In this document: in pieces, positions 53,261 to 61,466 of the stretch
Numbering within the stretch: position 1 is the stretch's first letter
Layout of the letters: every line of letters starts with the position of its first letter
NCBI GenBank assembly: GCA_963738625.1
Contig: CAVTXH010000020.1
Location: 874,335-938,334, forward strand
Source of the DNA: UBA7672 sp963738625
GTDB lineage: Bacteria > Pseudomonadota > Alphaproteobacteria > Caulobacterales > Hyphomonadaceae
Direction of reading: 5' to 3'
DNA: 64,000 bases
Position numbers and translations under genes: made by a program
The notes under the pieces: model-generated
The model's input: the letters and a program-made list of their open reading frames with translations, nothing else
Told to the model about the DNA's origin: nothing
Database searches by the model: none

Positions 53261-53823
53261 AAGGCCTCAGTCTATCAGTTTTTGGGTCACGGCGCAGCGG
53301 ATGAGGGCAGGTCGCCGAGCGAGAACGTTCGGGCGTTATCCCCACCTCAGCGAATTGCGAGGTCCTCGGTCTGATATGATGTCGGGCAGAGCATAAGTTT
53401 CGTGATCCCGATAGCGCGGGATCGTGGGCAAAAGTCCCGCCGCCGCGCTATCGGTTGCGGGGCTTTTGCTTTGTACGCGGAATCGTTCGGAAGAGACAGG
53501 AAACGTTGCGGAGGAATGACGCGGCTCGAAGGCGCATCTCCACGACGAGCTCCCCTGCGCCCATGTTGGGTGCACGGCCAGATTGTCTCTTCCCGGCGCT
53601 TCAGCGCACGTCGCAGGGGGTCAAACTCTCGGAGCGACACAAAACAAATCCGGGGGGCTGTCGTCGTCTGTCTATCATCAGGCCAGGGCTCATCGGAAAT
53701 GACGCGCCAGTGCTTTCCTACGTCTCGCCATGCGGGGGGTAGGGGGGCATAGGCAGGGTCTATCAGAAATGAATTCGGGCTGGGCTCTGGGCTTCCTTCC
53801 TCTTCCTTCCGAGGAAGAGGAAT
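53261..53823. other. Gene-free stretch right of the IS3 element
   Basis: I see no gene here that I can support. It contains the hairpin set at 53404-53469 and, further on, arginine-rich open frames in several phases that look like translated non-coding DNA. The region may include decayed phage-like DNA, judging by the rusA remnant that follows. Confidence 0.4.
53404..53469 (+). promoter_or_regulatory. Mutually exclusive hairpins (attenuator-like)
   Basis: Three stems compete. H1 is GATCCCG-ATAGCG-CGGGATC (53404-53423). H2 pairs CCGATAGCGCGG (53408-53419) with CCGCGCTATCGG (53442-53453). H3 pairs GCAAAAGTCCCGC (53428-53440) with GCGGGGCTTTTGC (53457-53469) and runs into T-rich sequence, like a terminator. 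H2 excludes H1 and crosses H3. Such switching is typical of riboswitches and attenuators, but no intact gene follows. Confidence 0.5.
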
Positions 53824-54138
53824 TTGAATTCAAGCGGCGCGCGGCGCGTTCCGACCTCTCTGAAACCGGAAGTTCGCGTGAACAAAGAAGCGATGGGATG
53901 GGATAGGATGGGAAGCTCGTTCGCAATACCGAGACGAGCCCAGACCAGACCGCTCAAGGTTGCGGTCGCACTCTACTGGCCTACGAAGCGCAACTACGAC
54001 ATCAATAACTGAAAAGCTCTCTTTGATTCCATGATCGGCATCCTTTCGACCGACGACGGGCAAATCGTTGAGCTTCACATCACCAAGGGCGTCGACCGGG
54101 TTACGCCGTGGCTTGAGCTAGAGGCGCTTCCTGCGTGA
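53824..54138 (+). pseudogene. rusA: RusA-like Holliday junction resolvase remnant
   Basis: From a TTG at 53824 the frame reads 'TSLKPEVRVNKEAMGWDRMG', then 'LKVAVALYWPTKRNYDINN', a TGA at 54010, and after it 'KALFDSMIGILSTDDGQIVELHITKGVDRVTPWLELEA'. This is the RusA end with the D-x-DN-lkalfDal-GilxxDDxqI motif; the stop replaces a conserved Leu. The 3' end overlaps the integrase stop. A phage-type gene, now dead. The usual length is 120-140 residues. Confidence 0.72.
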
Positions 54139-55189
54139 ACGTCAGCACCTTTTTCTCCCACGCCTCCATCGCGGCTTTCATCTCATTCCAATATTCAAAG
54201 CGGTTGTAGATACCGGCCACACCCCGCAAACTTCCGCTCGTGTAATTCAATAGCTTTTCTGTAACCACCACCGATGTGCCTTGCGCAGCGAGGCCGGAAG
54301 CGAACGACCTCCGCAAGTCGTGAAGCACCCATCCCGAAACACCACTGCGCTCATCCAGCTCGGCTTTGGACTTGGAGAACCCGCCCCACACGACACCTCC
54401 CTGCACCAGACGCAAGACCACGGGTGATGCCGGGAAGACATGCGGCTTTCCGTTCTTCGTTTCCTGAAGTCGGGCTCGACCTTCGCTGATGTCGGCCGGG
54501 GTCAGCTTGCAGATTTCCCCACGCCGTTGCCCGGTCAGTATCAGCACCTTTACCAGCCGGCCGAAGTTGTCCTCTCCACATGCCTTCCAAATCTTCCCGA
54601 GCTCTTCGTTGGTCAGCACTCGGTCACGGGATTTCGGCGCTTTCGACTGCTGCATCCGAGCCATAGGCGACACGTCGATATAATTCTTGCGGTACGCCCA
54701 ATTGAAGAATTGCCGCAGGGTGGCGAACGCGTGGTGCTCTGTGGTGGGATATTTTGAGAGGCGCTCCAGTTTCCGTGTGATGTCCTGCGGGTGAATTTCC
54801 GTGAGCAGACCCGGGAAGCTGAACCTTCCTAGAAAGTCCTTGTATCCCTTGTAGGTGATGCTCTTCCGTTTCCGCTCCACCTCAGCCAGGTATTCCTTCA
54901 CCCCGGCCTCCCACCCAATCGACCGCGTGGAGCGCTTTCCTAGAGTTTCCGATGCGAGGTACCGCTTCGCCTCCTTGCGCGCGTCGGCGAGGCTTATGAC
55001 CCCCACACGGCCTATCGAAAGCCGTCTGCGCTCACGGCCATAGGTCAGTACGAAAGTTCGCACTCCGCCCTTCGTCACGCGCACGCCGAAACCGGTCAGA
55101 GTTTGGTCTGTGTGGATCACTGCACCCTTTGCAGGGACGGAAAGTTTCGTGAGCATTGCGTCGGTCAGACGCTCGCCGTGTCTCGCCAT
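54101..55189 (-). CDS. int: Tyrosine integrase of the island
   Basis: 362 residues from the ATG at 55189. An arm-type N-terminal domain ('LTGFGVRVTKGGVRTFVLTYGRERRRLSIGRVGVISLADARKEAKRYL', the DUF4102-like strand set) is followed by a core-binding domain and the catalytic domain: Arg in 'LTGQRRGEICKL', 'HDLRRSFASGLAAQG' (His-x-x-Arg), and Tyr in 'GIYNRFEY'. The third-box residue reads LNYTSG where most relatives have LNH. It lies 130 bp inside the right att site, as expected for the enzyme that inserted this island in tRNA-Thr. Confidence 0.93.
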   Translation of the reverse strand: MARHGERLTDAMLTKLSVPAKGAVIHTDQTLTGFGVRVTKGGVRTFVLTYGRERRRLSIGRVGVISLADARKEAKRYLASETLGKRSTRSIGWEAGVKEYLAEVERKRKSITYKGYKDFLGRFSFPGLLTEIHPQDITRKLERLSKYPTTEHHAFATLRQFFNWAYRKNYIDVSPMARMQQSKAPKSRDRVLTNEELGKIWKACGEDNFGRLVKVLILTGQRRGEICKLTPADISEGRARLQETKNGKPHVFPASPVVLRLVQGGVVWGGFSKSKAELDERSGVSGWVLHDLRRSFASGLAAQGTSVVVTEKLLNYTSGSLRGVAGIYNRFEYWNEMKAAMEAWEKKVLTFTQEAPLAQATA

Positions 55190-55318
55190 TGTCTCAAACC
55201 TCTGATGCGCACCGGTGAATGCCGATGTGCGGCATGAGAGGCCGATTTCCAATGATTACAGCGACGTAGCGGTCAGCATGGTCAGGTATGAGGTGGCTTG
55301 AGCCGCCATCACTTCTGA

Positions 55319-55332
55319 TTACAAAACCGCTG
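55319..55332. repeat. attR core, 14-bp direct repeat
   Basis: TTACAAAACCGCTG, identical to 30269-30282. It marks the right boundary of the island. Confidence 0.9.
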
Positions 55333-55355
55333 CTCTACCGCTGAGCTAATCCGGC
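55319..55355 (-). tRNA. tRNA-Thr(UGU), 5' half of the split gene
   Basis: Minus strand: GCCGGAU-UA-GCUC-AGCGGUA-GAGC-A-GCGGU-UUUGUAA, that is acceptor, D-arm and 5' anticodon arm, ending in the attachment core. The continuation is at 30231-30282. Island sequence follows on the other side and does not restore a 3' half. Confidence 0.92.
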
Positions 55356-55567
55356 GCCGGATGTCACTTTATCCGGACGGGCAAATAGGCCTCGCCGGGC
55401 CTGTCAGGCAAGGGCAGGACCATTCGAAGCCGACACAGCACCGGGCATGACGCAACAGGCAGGCCGAATCGGCCCCGAAATGCCCCCCGTTTGCCACAAT
55501 TGTTCCGGTTCCCGCCTGACCGAAGCCGCCGCTCGCGCGTTTGATCCGGATAGGAAGGCTGGAAACC

Positions 55568-55957
55568 ATGCAAAAGCTCTCTCTTGTCGTTCTGGCGGCT
55601 CTTGGGGCGGCGTTTGCCTCGATCGGCTCCGCCGCCGCTCAGTCGCGCAACCAGGCGCCGGACTGTCCGGCGCGCGAAGTCTCGCTCTATTTCGAGCGCG
55701 ACAAGGCGGAGCTGAACAGCTTCTCCAAGGTGCTGGTCGACAAGGTGGTCACCGAAGCGAAGTCTTGCGGCGCGCGCCAGATTCTGGCCGAAGCCCAGGC
55801 CGATCCAGCCCGCGCCCACGCCATCTCGGACGCCTTCGAATCGCGTGGCCTCAAGGTCGTCATGGCCGCTTCGCCGCGCACCTCGGCCGCGCCGAGCGAA
55901 GCCATGGCCGCTCGCGCCACAAGCGTTCGCCTCACGCTCAACAACAAGATCGGCTGA
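55568..55957 (+). CDS. Secreted OmpA-like domain protein
   Basis: 129 residues from the ATG at 55568. A signal peptide (MQKLSLVVLAALGAAFASIG, cleaved after SAAA) is followed by a compact domain 'CPAREVSLYFERDKAELNSFSKVLVDKVVTEAKSCGARQI', which matches the opening of an OmpA C-domain ('YFERDKAEL' is like 'FDFDKAEL'). The later 'SEAMAARATSVRLTLN' is like the closing 'RRVxIxL' strand but lacks the Arg pair. Two cysteines may form a disulfide. Peptidoglycan binding is uncertain because the key GHxD motif is missing. Confidence 0.7.
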   Translation: MQKLSLVVLAALGAAFASIGSAAAQSRNQAPDCPAREVSLYFERDKAELNSFSKVLVDKVVTEAKSCGARQILAEAQADPARAHAISDAFESRGLKVVMAASPRTSAAPSEAMAARATSVRLTLNNKIG

Positions 55958-55964
55958 GTCCCGC

Positions 55965-56489
55965 TCAGGCGGCCTGCCTACCGGATCCCGCCGCCTGTCC
56001 CAGGCCGCTCAGCGCCTTGCCGTCGATCAGGAACAACACACCCGATGACAGCAGGAAAGCTGTCAGCAGATGGGCGAGGTCGATGACGAAGATCGTCTTC
56101 GACTCCGTGGAATAGAGCACGTTGTAGGCCAGCCCCGTCGCCGCGAAGCACATCCACAGGATGAACGCCGTCCCCAGCGCGGCGGCGATGCTGGCCGGCT
56201 TCGCCATCCTGAGCACGAAGGCGATCCCGATCGTTGTCACCAGCGACACCACAAAACCCAGACCATAGGCCATGCCCATGCTCATCGCGCCCGGAATCTT
56301 GTTGAGCTCATCGAACAGCGCCGCGCCGGTGAGAGCGTGAGCAGCGGCCGGATCGGCGCCGTGGTTGACCAGTTGCTCCTGGCCCCACGTCTCCATGAAC
56401 ACGAAGCCGTAGAACACCATCCCTACCGCATAAAAGGCGATCGCCGCGGCCAGCACGCCCACAACACTGAATCCTGCAATTCTTGGCAT
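55965..56489 (-). CDS. DUF1761 membrane protein
   Basis: 174 residues from the ATG at 56489 (GGGGAGAGAGAC upstream). Four membrane helices: 'GFSVVGVLAAAIAFYAVGMVFYGFVF', 'MAYGLGFVVSLVTTIGIAFVL', 'AAALGTAFILWMCFAATGLAYNV' and 'VIDLAHLLTAFLLSSGVLFL'. The pattern of the first helix with a conserved Gly/Trp and a second loop matches DUF1761. Function unknown, inner membrane. Convergent with the preceding gene. Confidence 0.8.
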   Translation of the reverse strand: MPRIAGFSVVGVLAAAIAFYAVGMVFYGFVFMETWGQEQLVNHGADPAAAHALTGAALFDELNKIPGAMSMGMAYGLGFVVSLVTTIGIAFVLRMAKPASIAAALGTAFILWMCFAATGLAYNVLYSTESKTIFVIDLAHLLTAFLLSSGVLFLIDGKALSGLGQAAGSGRQAA

Positions 56490-56727
56490 GTCTCTCTCCC
56501 CAATAGGCCCCTCATTGATTGCGCCCGCGCGGCCGGCCCAATCCAGCGCGTGCATATTCAGGCATGTTATCTCTCCGCATGCGGGGGTGGGAGTCCGAAT
56601 TCAACCCGCAAGGGGCAGGCTAGGACGCGCTGGCGCTTGGGGGGCTGCCTGTTATAAGCCGCCAAAGGCCCCACCTCCGCCGGCGGGTTCAACCTGATAG
56701 CCGGCTGATTCAGCAAGCGATTTCCTG

Positions 56728-58458
56728 ATGGCGCGCATCCTCATCACCTCGGCCCTGCCGTACATCAACGGCGTGAAGCACCTCGGCAATCTCGCCGGGT
56801 CGATGCTGCCGGCGGATGTCTATGCGCGCTACAACCGCCTCGCGGGCCACGAAGTCCTGCTCATCTGCGCCACCGACGAGCACGGCACGCCCGCCGAACT
56901 GGCCGCCGCCGAAGCCGGGCAGACCGTGCGCCAGTATTGCGACGAGCAGCACGAGATACAGAAGCGCGTCGGCGCCGGCTTTTCGCTGTCCTTCGACTGG
57001 TTCGGCCGTTCCTCCAACGAACCCAACCGCAAGCTCACGCAACACTTTGCCGAAGTCCTCGAGGACAACGGCCTGATCGAGGAGCGCACCTCGCGGCAAG
57101 TCTACTCTGTCGACGACAAGCGCTTCCTGCCAGACCGTTATGTCGAAGGCACATGCCCCAATTGTGGATACGAGAAAGCCCGCGGCGATCAGTGCGACAA
57201 TTGCGGAACACTGCTCGATCCCGTCGATCTCAAGAACCCGTACTCATCCGTTTCCGGTTCGCGCAATGTCGAGATCCGCGACACGCGCCACCTCTTTCTG
57301 CTGCAGACCAAGATGCAGGACCAGGTCCGCGCCTTCGTCGACAGTCGCGCCGCCAACTGGCCACAGCTCACGTCGTCGATCGCCTACAAATGGCTCGACG
57401 AGGGACTGCAGGATCGTTCCATTACCCGCGACCTCTCCTGGGGCATTCCGGTGATGCGCCACGGCAAGCCGCGCCCGGGCTTCGAATCCAAAGTCTTCTA
57501 CGTCTGGTTCGATGCCCCCGTCGAATATATCGGCTCGACCGTCGAATGGGCCGAAGCGACCGGCAAACCCAATGAGTGGGAGCGCTGGTGGCGCACCGAC
57601 AAGGGCGCGGACGACGTCACCTATGTCGAGTTCATGGGCAAGGACAATGTCGCCTTCCACACTGTCTCGTTTCCGGTGACGATCCTTGGCTCGAAGGAGC
57701 CGTGGAAGCTCGTCGACAAGCTCAAAGCGTTCAACTGGCTCAACTGGTATGGCGGCAAGTTCTCCACCAGCCAGAAGCGCGGCGTCTTCATGGATCAGGC
57801 GCTGGAGCTGCTGCCCTCCGACTACTGGCGCTGGTATCTCATTGCCAATAGCCCTGAGAGCTCAGACACCGCGTTCACCTGGGAAGGCTTCAAGGCCAGC
57901 ATAAACTCCGATCTTAACGACGTGCTCGGCAATTTCGTCAACCGCGTCACCAAATACGCCGCCGCCAAATTCGACGGCAAGGTGCCCGACGGCGGCCAGC
58001 CGGGCGACCACGAAGCGGCCATCGCCAAGGAACTCGAAACCCGTCTGCCGCAGCTCATGGCCCACTACGAGGCGATGGAGTTCCGCAAGGCCGCCGCCGA
58101 AACACGCGCCATCTGGTCCGCCGGCAACGACTACATCACCAAGGCGGCCCCCTGGACGGCCTACAAGACCAGCGTCGAACAGGCCGGCGTCGGCATCCGC
58201 ACCGGCATCAACCTTGCCGCGCTCTTCGGCATAATCGCCCAGCCGGTCATCCCGGAGACGGCCAAGAACATCCTCGACGCCATCGGCGTGCCGGAGGTCA
58301 ATCGCAGCCTCGATTTGAAGAAAATCGGCTCCGCAGGCTATCCCGGCCTGCTCGACGCTCTGCCGCGCGGTATGTCCATCAGCGTTCCCGCCCAGCTCTT
58401 CACCAAGATCGAGGACGCGCAGGTCGCGGATTGGACGGCGAAGTTCGGCGGTGGGTGA
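56728..58458 (+). CDS. metG: Methionine--tRNA ligase
   Basis: 576 residues. Charges tRNA-Met. HIGH-type motif 'LPYINGVKHLGNLAGSML'; connective zinc domain with 'CPNCGYEKARGDQCDNCGTLLDP' (four Cys, about 143-165); 'SWGIPVMRHG'; 'KVFYVWFDAPVEYIGSTVEWA'; and KMSKS-type loop 'GGKFSTSQKRGVFMDQAL', reading KFSTS. The anticodon-binding helical domain is at about 400-540. The EMAP-like C-domain seen in longer enzymes is absent. Start ATG is at 56728 with little ribosome-site signal. Confidence 0.97.
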   Translation: MARILITSALPYINGVKHLGNLAGSMLPADVYARYNRLAGHEVLLICATDEHGTPAELAAAEAGQTVRQYCDEQHEIQKRVGAGFSLSFDWFGRSSNEPNRKLTQHFAEVLEDNGLIEERTSRQVYSVDDKRFLPDRYVEGTCPNCGYEKARGDQCDNCGTLLDPVDLKNPYSSVSGSRNVEIRDTRHLFLLQTKMQDQVRAFVDSRAANWPQLTSSIAYKWLDEGLQDRSITRDLSWGIPVMRHGKPRPGFESKVFYVWFDAPVEYIGSTVEWAEATGKPNEWERWWRTDKGADDVTYVEFMGKDNVAFHTVSFPVTILGSKEPWKLVDKLKAFNWLNWYGGKFSTSQKRGVFMDQALELLPSDYWRWYLIANSPESSDTAFTWEGFKASINSDLNDVLGNFVNRVTKYAAAKFDGKVPDGGQPGDHEAAIAKELETRLPQLMAHYEAMEFRKAAAETRAIWSAGNDYITKAAPWTAYKTSVEQAGVGIRTGINLAALFGIIAQPVIPETAKNILDAIGVPEVNRSLDLKKIGSAGYPGLLDALPRGMSISVPAQLFTKIEDAQVADWTAKFGGG

Positions 58459-58470
58459 TCCGCGGTCCGT

Positions 58471-58502
58471 AAAGTGAAAGCGCGGCGCATGAGAGCCGCG
58501 CT
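58471..58502 (-). terminator. Terminator hairpin of the lipoprotein gene
   Basis: AGCGCGGC / GCCGCGCT (8 bp, 8-nt loop, 58479-58502), followed on the minus strand by a T-rich tract (CTTTCACTTT). It overlaps the stop of the minus-strand gene. Confidence 0.65.
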
Positions 58503-59244
58503 ATGCCATGTTCAGGAGCCCGCGAAACAGGCGCGCCCGTGTCACCGGCTCCTCCGCAGACAGCGTCTCGATCATCAGGATGTTCGCTTTGCAGATCTTC
58601 TCGGCCTGATCACTGGTCGGCGCGGGCAGGGACATCATCTGCAGGCCTTCCACGGACTCGGGGTGGTCCCGCACGAACGCGCCGGTCCACGCGCTTACGT
58701 CTTCGGCGGTCGCCGCGGGACCGTTCTGCTGACCGGAGCGGATCACCTGCGTCATCAGCCGCATCTCGCGGTCGATCATTGCCGGCGGAAAGCTCGCCGC
58801 GCGCTTGTCGGCTTCGCCCCGCGCCAGCGCCGCGCACAGGCCCGGATCGATGCTCAGCGCCTGCTGCATCTGCTGCAGCGAGAAGGCGAGCAGCTCGTTG
58901 GTGTCCTTGTCAGTGGCGGTCTTCATCAGCGAGATGAACCGCGCCAGATAGACTGGCCGCGCCGCCGCCCCCGCCTCGAAGAGTGATTTCCCTGCGCTGA
59001 TCTCCTTGGACGCCGTGGCGACGAATGTCTCATAGAGCGCCGGCTCGGACTCGCGCATTGTCTTGAACAACTCGCCCATGGCGCTCTTGTCGTTCTCGGC
59101 CTTGCGGAACTGCTCGCGCACCCAGTCGGTGTTCTTGTCCACCGCCGTCTGCGCTGGCGCTCCTGCTGGCGAACATGCTCCCAGCGCCGCCGCGGCGAGG
59201 GCCAGCGCCGCAAGACCGCCGGCAAGTGATTGTTTGGTACGCAT
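58501..59244 (-). CDS. Hypothetical lipoprotein
   Basis: 247 residues from the ATG at 59244 (GGGGAGACG upstream). Signal MRTKQSLAGGLAALALAAAA ends in LGAC, a lipobox. The mature protein is almost all helical ('DWVREQFRKAENDKSAMGELFKTMRESEPALYETFVATASKEISAGKSLFEAG', 'LLAFSLQQMQQALSIDPGLC'), with paired Cys near residues 163 and 228. I do not know the family; helical repeats suggest a scaffold or periplasmic stress sensor. It is convergent with metG, and a hairpin follows the stop. Confidence 0.6.
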   Translation of the reverse strand: MRTKQSLAGGLAALALAAAALGACSPAGAPAQTAVDKNTDWVREQFRKAENDKSAMGELFKTMRESEPALYETFVATASKEISAGKSLFEAGAAARPVYLARFISLMKTATDKDTNELLAFSLQQMQQALSIDPGLCAALARGEADKRAASFPPAMIDREMRLMTQVIRSGQQNGPAATAEDVSAWTGAFVRDHPESVEGLQMMSLPAPTSDQAEKICKANILMIETLSAEEPVTRARLFRGLLNMA

Positions 59245-59350
59245 GGGCGTCTCCCCGTCTGAAGCAGGAGGGTCGCCGCTCGCGCGCAAGAAGTCAAAAG
59301 TACGGGCCCTGCCGCAAGCGCCAGAACCGGGCTCAATTCTCATACCTGCA

Positions 59351-59965
59351 TCACGCCGTCGCGCTCGGCCTCGCGCCCACCCGTTCATGCCACGCTTTCA
59401 CATTCGCCAACGCATCCGGAACCGGCAGCCCTATCCATGTCGCAAAATCCACCGTCGTCAGCAGGCAGATGTCCGCAACGGTGTAATCCTCGCCGGCCAG
59501 GAACGTCTTCCCCGCCAGCTCGCTGTCGAGCCAACCCAGCGCCCGTTCATAGTGCGCCCTGTTGGACTCACCGAACTCCTTGTACTGCGGTACGACGACC
59601 TGGGCGGTAAAGGGGTGGGCGTGCCGCCAGAACATGCCGACCGGCGTCATCACCGCGAACTCCACGCGTCGGACCCACATGTCGACCAGCGCCTGCTCCA
59701 GCGCCGTTTTCCCGAACAGTTTCGGTTCTGGAAACACGCTTTCGAGATACCGGCAGATCGCCACCGTTTCGGAGATCGTCGTCCCGTCGTCCAGCTCCAG
59801 CGTCGGCACCTGTCCCAGCGAGTTGCGCGCGATGTGCTCCGGCGCCTTGTGCTCGCGCTTCATGATCGCGACATCCGCCAGAGGAACCGACGCGCCCTTC
59901 TCGCCAAGGAAAATGCGCACGCGCCGCGGGTTCGGCGCCGGCATCGGAGCGTTGTAGAGTTTCAT
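59351..59965 (-). CDS. Glutathione S-transferase
   Basis: 204 residues, typical size. N-domain: 'MKLYNAPMPAPNPRRVRIFLGEKG', then 'RNSLGQVPTLELDDGTTISETVAICRYLE' with the cis-Pro (VPTL) and the SET glutathione-binding Ser. C-domain: 'TFLAGEDYTVADICLLTTVDFATWIG' with the conserved Asp-helix cap. It could conjugate glutathione or reduce peroxides; the class is not assignable by eye. Divergent from the amidohydrolase gene, 132 bp away. Confidence 0.93.
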   Translation of the reverse strand: MKLYNAPMPAPNPRRVRIFLGEKGASVPLADVAIMKREHKAPEHIARNSLGQVPTLELDDGTTISETVAICRYLESVFPEPKLFGKTALEQALVDMWVRRVEFAVMTPVGMFWRHAHPFTAQVVVPQYKEFGESNRAHYERALGWLDSELAGKTFLAGEDYTVADICLLTTVDFATWIGLPVPDALANVKAWHERVGARPSATA

Positions 59966-60097
59966 GGATCAATCCTCGATCACCGGCACATGCTAAGGCG
60001 TAGGGCGTTCTCCCGTTTGCTGGCAAGCATGCCCCGGGGGCAGGGTGACGAGCCAGCATCCGCCCGCTAACAAGGCTGGACGACACAGGGGCATTCC

Positions 60098-61465
60098 ATG
60101 AAGTTTTCCGGTTTGGCGCTCGGCGCCATCGTCTTCGTTTTGGCCGCCGCGCAACCGGCCCTCGCCCAAACCTTCAACGCCAACGGCAAGACGCTTCGCC
60201 AGATCTACGAACACCTGCACAAAAATCCGGAACTCTCCTTCCAGGAGAAAAACACTTCGGCGATCCTTGCCGCTGAAATGAAGCGCCTCGGCTTCACCGT
60301 CACCACCGGCGTTGGCGACAAGTGGACCAAGGCCCGCGCCATGCGGGAGTACGGCAAGCTTGAGGACGGCGTCGCAGGCTATGGCCTCGTGGCTGTGATG
60401 CAGAACGGGCAGGGCCCGACGCTCATGATCCGCGCCGACATGGATGCACTGCCCGTCACGGAGAAGACAGGGCTGCCCTACGCCTCCATCGTCCGCGACA
60501 TCGCCTGGAGCGGGGAGGAAAACGGCGTCATGCACGCTTGCGGACATGACATACACATGGCGTCGTGGATCGGCACGGCCCGGGAGCTCGTCGCCCGCAA
60601 ATCGGAATGGAAAGGCACGCTGGTGATGATCGCCCAGCCGGCCGAGGAGATCGGCCTTGGCGCCAAGGCGATGCTGGAGGACGGCCTCTTCACCCGCTTC
60701 CCCAAGCCGAATTTCACCCTCGCTCTCCACGACAACGCCACGCTCGCGACCGGCTTGGTGGGAATAGCGCCTGGCTACGTCATGGCCAATGTCGACTCTG
60801 TCGACCTCACCGTGAAGGGCGTCGGCGGCCATGGCGCCTATCCGCAGGACGCCAAGGACCCCATCGTCGTCGCCGCCCGCATCGTCACCACGCTACAGAC
60901 GCTGGTGTCACGCGAACTCGACCCGCAGGATTCCGGCGTCGTCACCGTCGGCGCCTTCAATGGCGGCTTCAAGCACAACATCATTCCCGACGATGTGAAA
61001 TTGCAGATCACCGTGCGCTCCTTCGCCGACGCCACGCGCGAGAAACTGCTTTCTGGCATCGAGCGCATTGCGAAAGCCGAGGCCCAGGCTGCGGGCTTGA
61101 CCGGCGACAAGGCGCCCGTGATGGACGTCAAGGACGACTACACGCCCTCGCTCTACAACGATCCTGCGCTGACCGGGCGTCTTTCCAGCGTCATCAGGAA
61201 TGCGCTGGGCGCGTCCAGAGTTGTCGAGGCGCAGCCGACGATGGGCGGAGAGGACTTCTCTCGCTTCGGCCGCACCAACGACAAGATTCCCGGCATGCTG
61301 TTCTGGCTCGGCGCCGTCAGCCAGAACAAGATCGACGCCGCGCAACGCACGGGCGGTCCAGCGTTGCCCGCATTGCATTCATCGGGCTTCGCGCCTGAGC
61401 CCGATCTCACGATCGCAACTGGGGTCAAGGCGATGACCGCCGCCGCACTGGATATTCTGCGCTGA
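60098..61465 (+). CDS. Secreted M20-family amidohydrolase
   Basis: 455 residues with a signal peptide (MKFSGLALGAIVFVLAAAQP, cleaved after ALA). The M20D aminoacylase/amidohydrolase core shows 'IYEHLHKNPELSFQE', the metal ligands 'MHACGHDIHMASWIG' (Cys/His/His), 'MIAQPAEEIGLGAKAML' (Glu pair) and 'ALHDNATLATG' (His), the dimer domain insert with 'GVGGHGAYPQDAKDPIVVAARIV', and 'PTMGGEDFSRFG' for the last metal site. It hydrolyses N-acyl amino acids or peptides in the periplasm. Substrate unknown. Confidence 0.95.
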   Translation: MKFSGLALGAIVFVLAAAQPALAQTFNANGKTLRQIYEHLHKNPELSFQEKNTSAILAAEMKRLGFTVTTGVGDKWTKARAMREYGKLEDGVAGYGLVAVMQNGQGPTLMIRADMDALPVTEKTGLPYASIVRDIAWSGEENGVMHACGHDIHMASWIGTARELVARKSEWKGTLVMIAQPAEEIGLGAKAMLEDGLFTRFPKPNFTLALHDNATLATGLVGIAPGYVMANVDSVDLTVKGVGGHGAYPQDAKDPIVVAARIVTTLQTLVSRELDPQDSGVVTVGAFNGGFKHNIIPDDVKLQITVRSFADATREKLLSGIERIAKAEAQAAGLTGDKAPVMDVKDDYTPSLYNDPALTGRLSSVIRNALGASRVVEAQPTMGGEDFSRFGRTNDKIPGMLFWLGAVSQNKIDAAQRTGGPALPALHSSGFAPEPDLTIATGVKAMTAAALDILR

Positions 61466-61466
61466 T

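Larger units (their letters stand above)
30269..55332. mobile_element. Integrated genomic island in tRNA-Thr(UGU)
   Basis: The two halves of one tRNA-Thr gene flank about 25.05 kb. The ends share a 14-bp core; a tyrosine integrase gene (54101-55189) abuts the right end and a broken alpA gene lies 0.3 kb inside the left end. Content: replacement tRNA-Thr, mobilisation-like genes (31.3-36.4 kb), cargo, and several nested insertion elements. No type IV secretion pore genes are present, so it resembles an integrative and mobilisable element that depends on a helper. The frameshifted alpA and the many insertions suggest it is decaying. The chromosomal genes on both sides are ordinary housekeeping genes. 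Confidence 0.88.
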
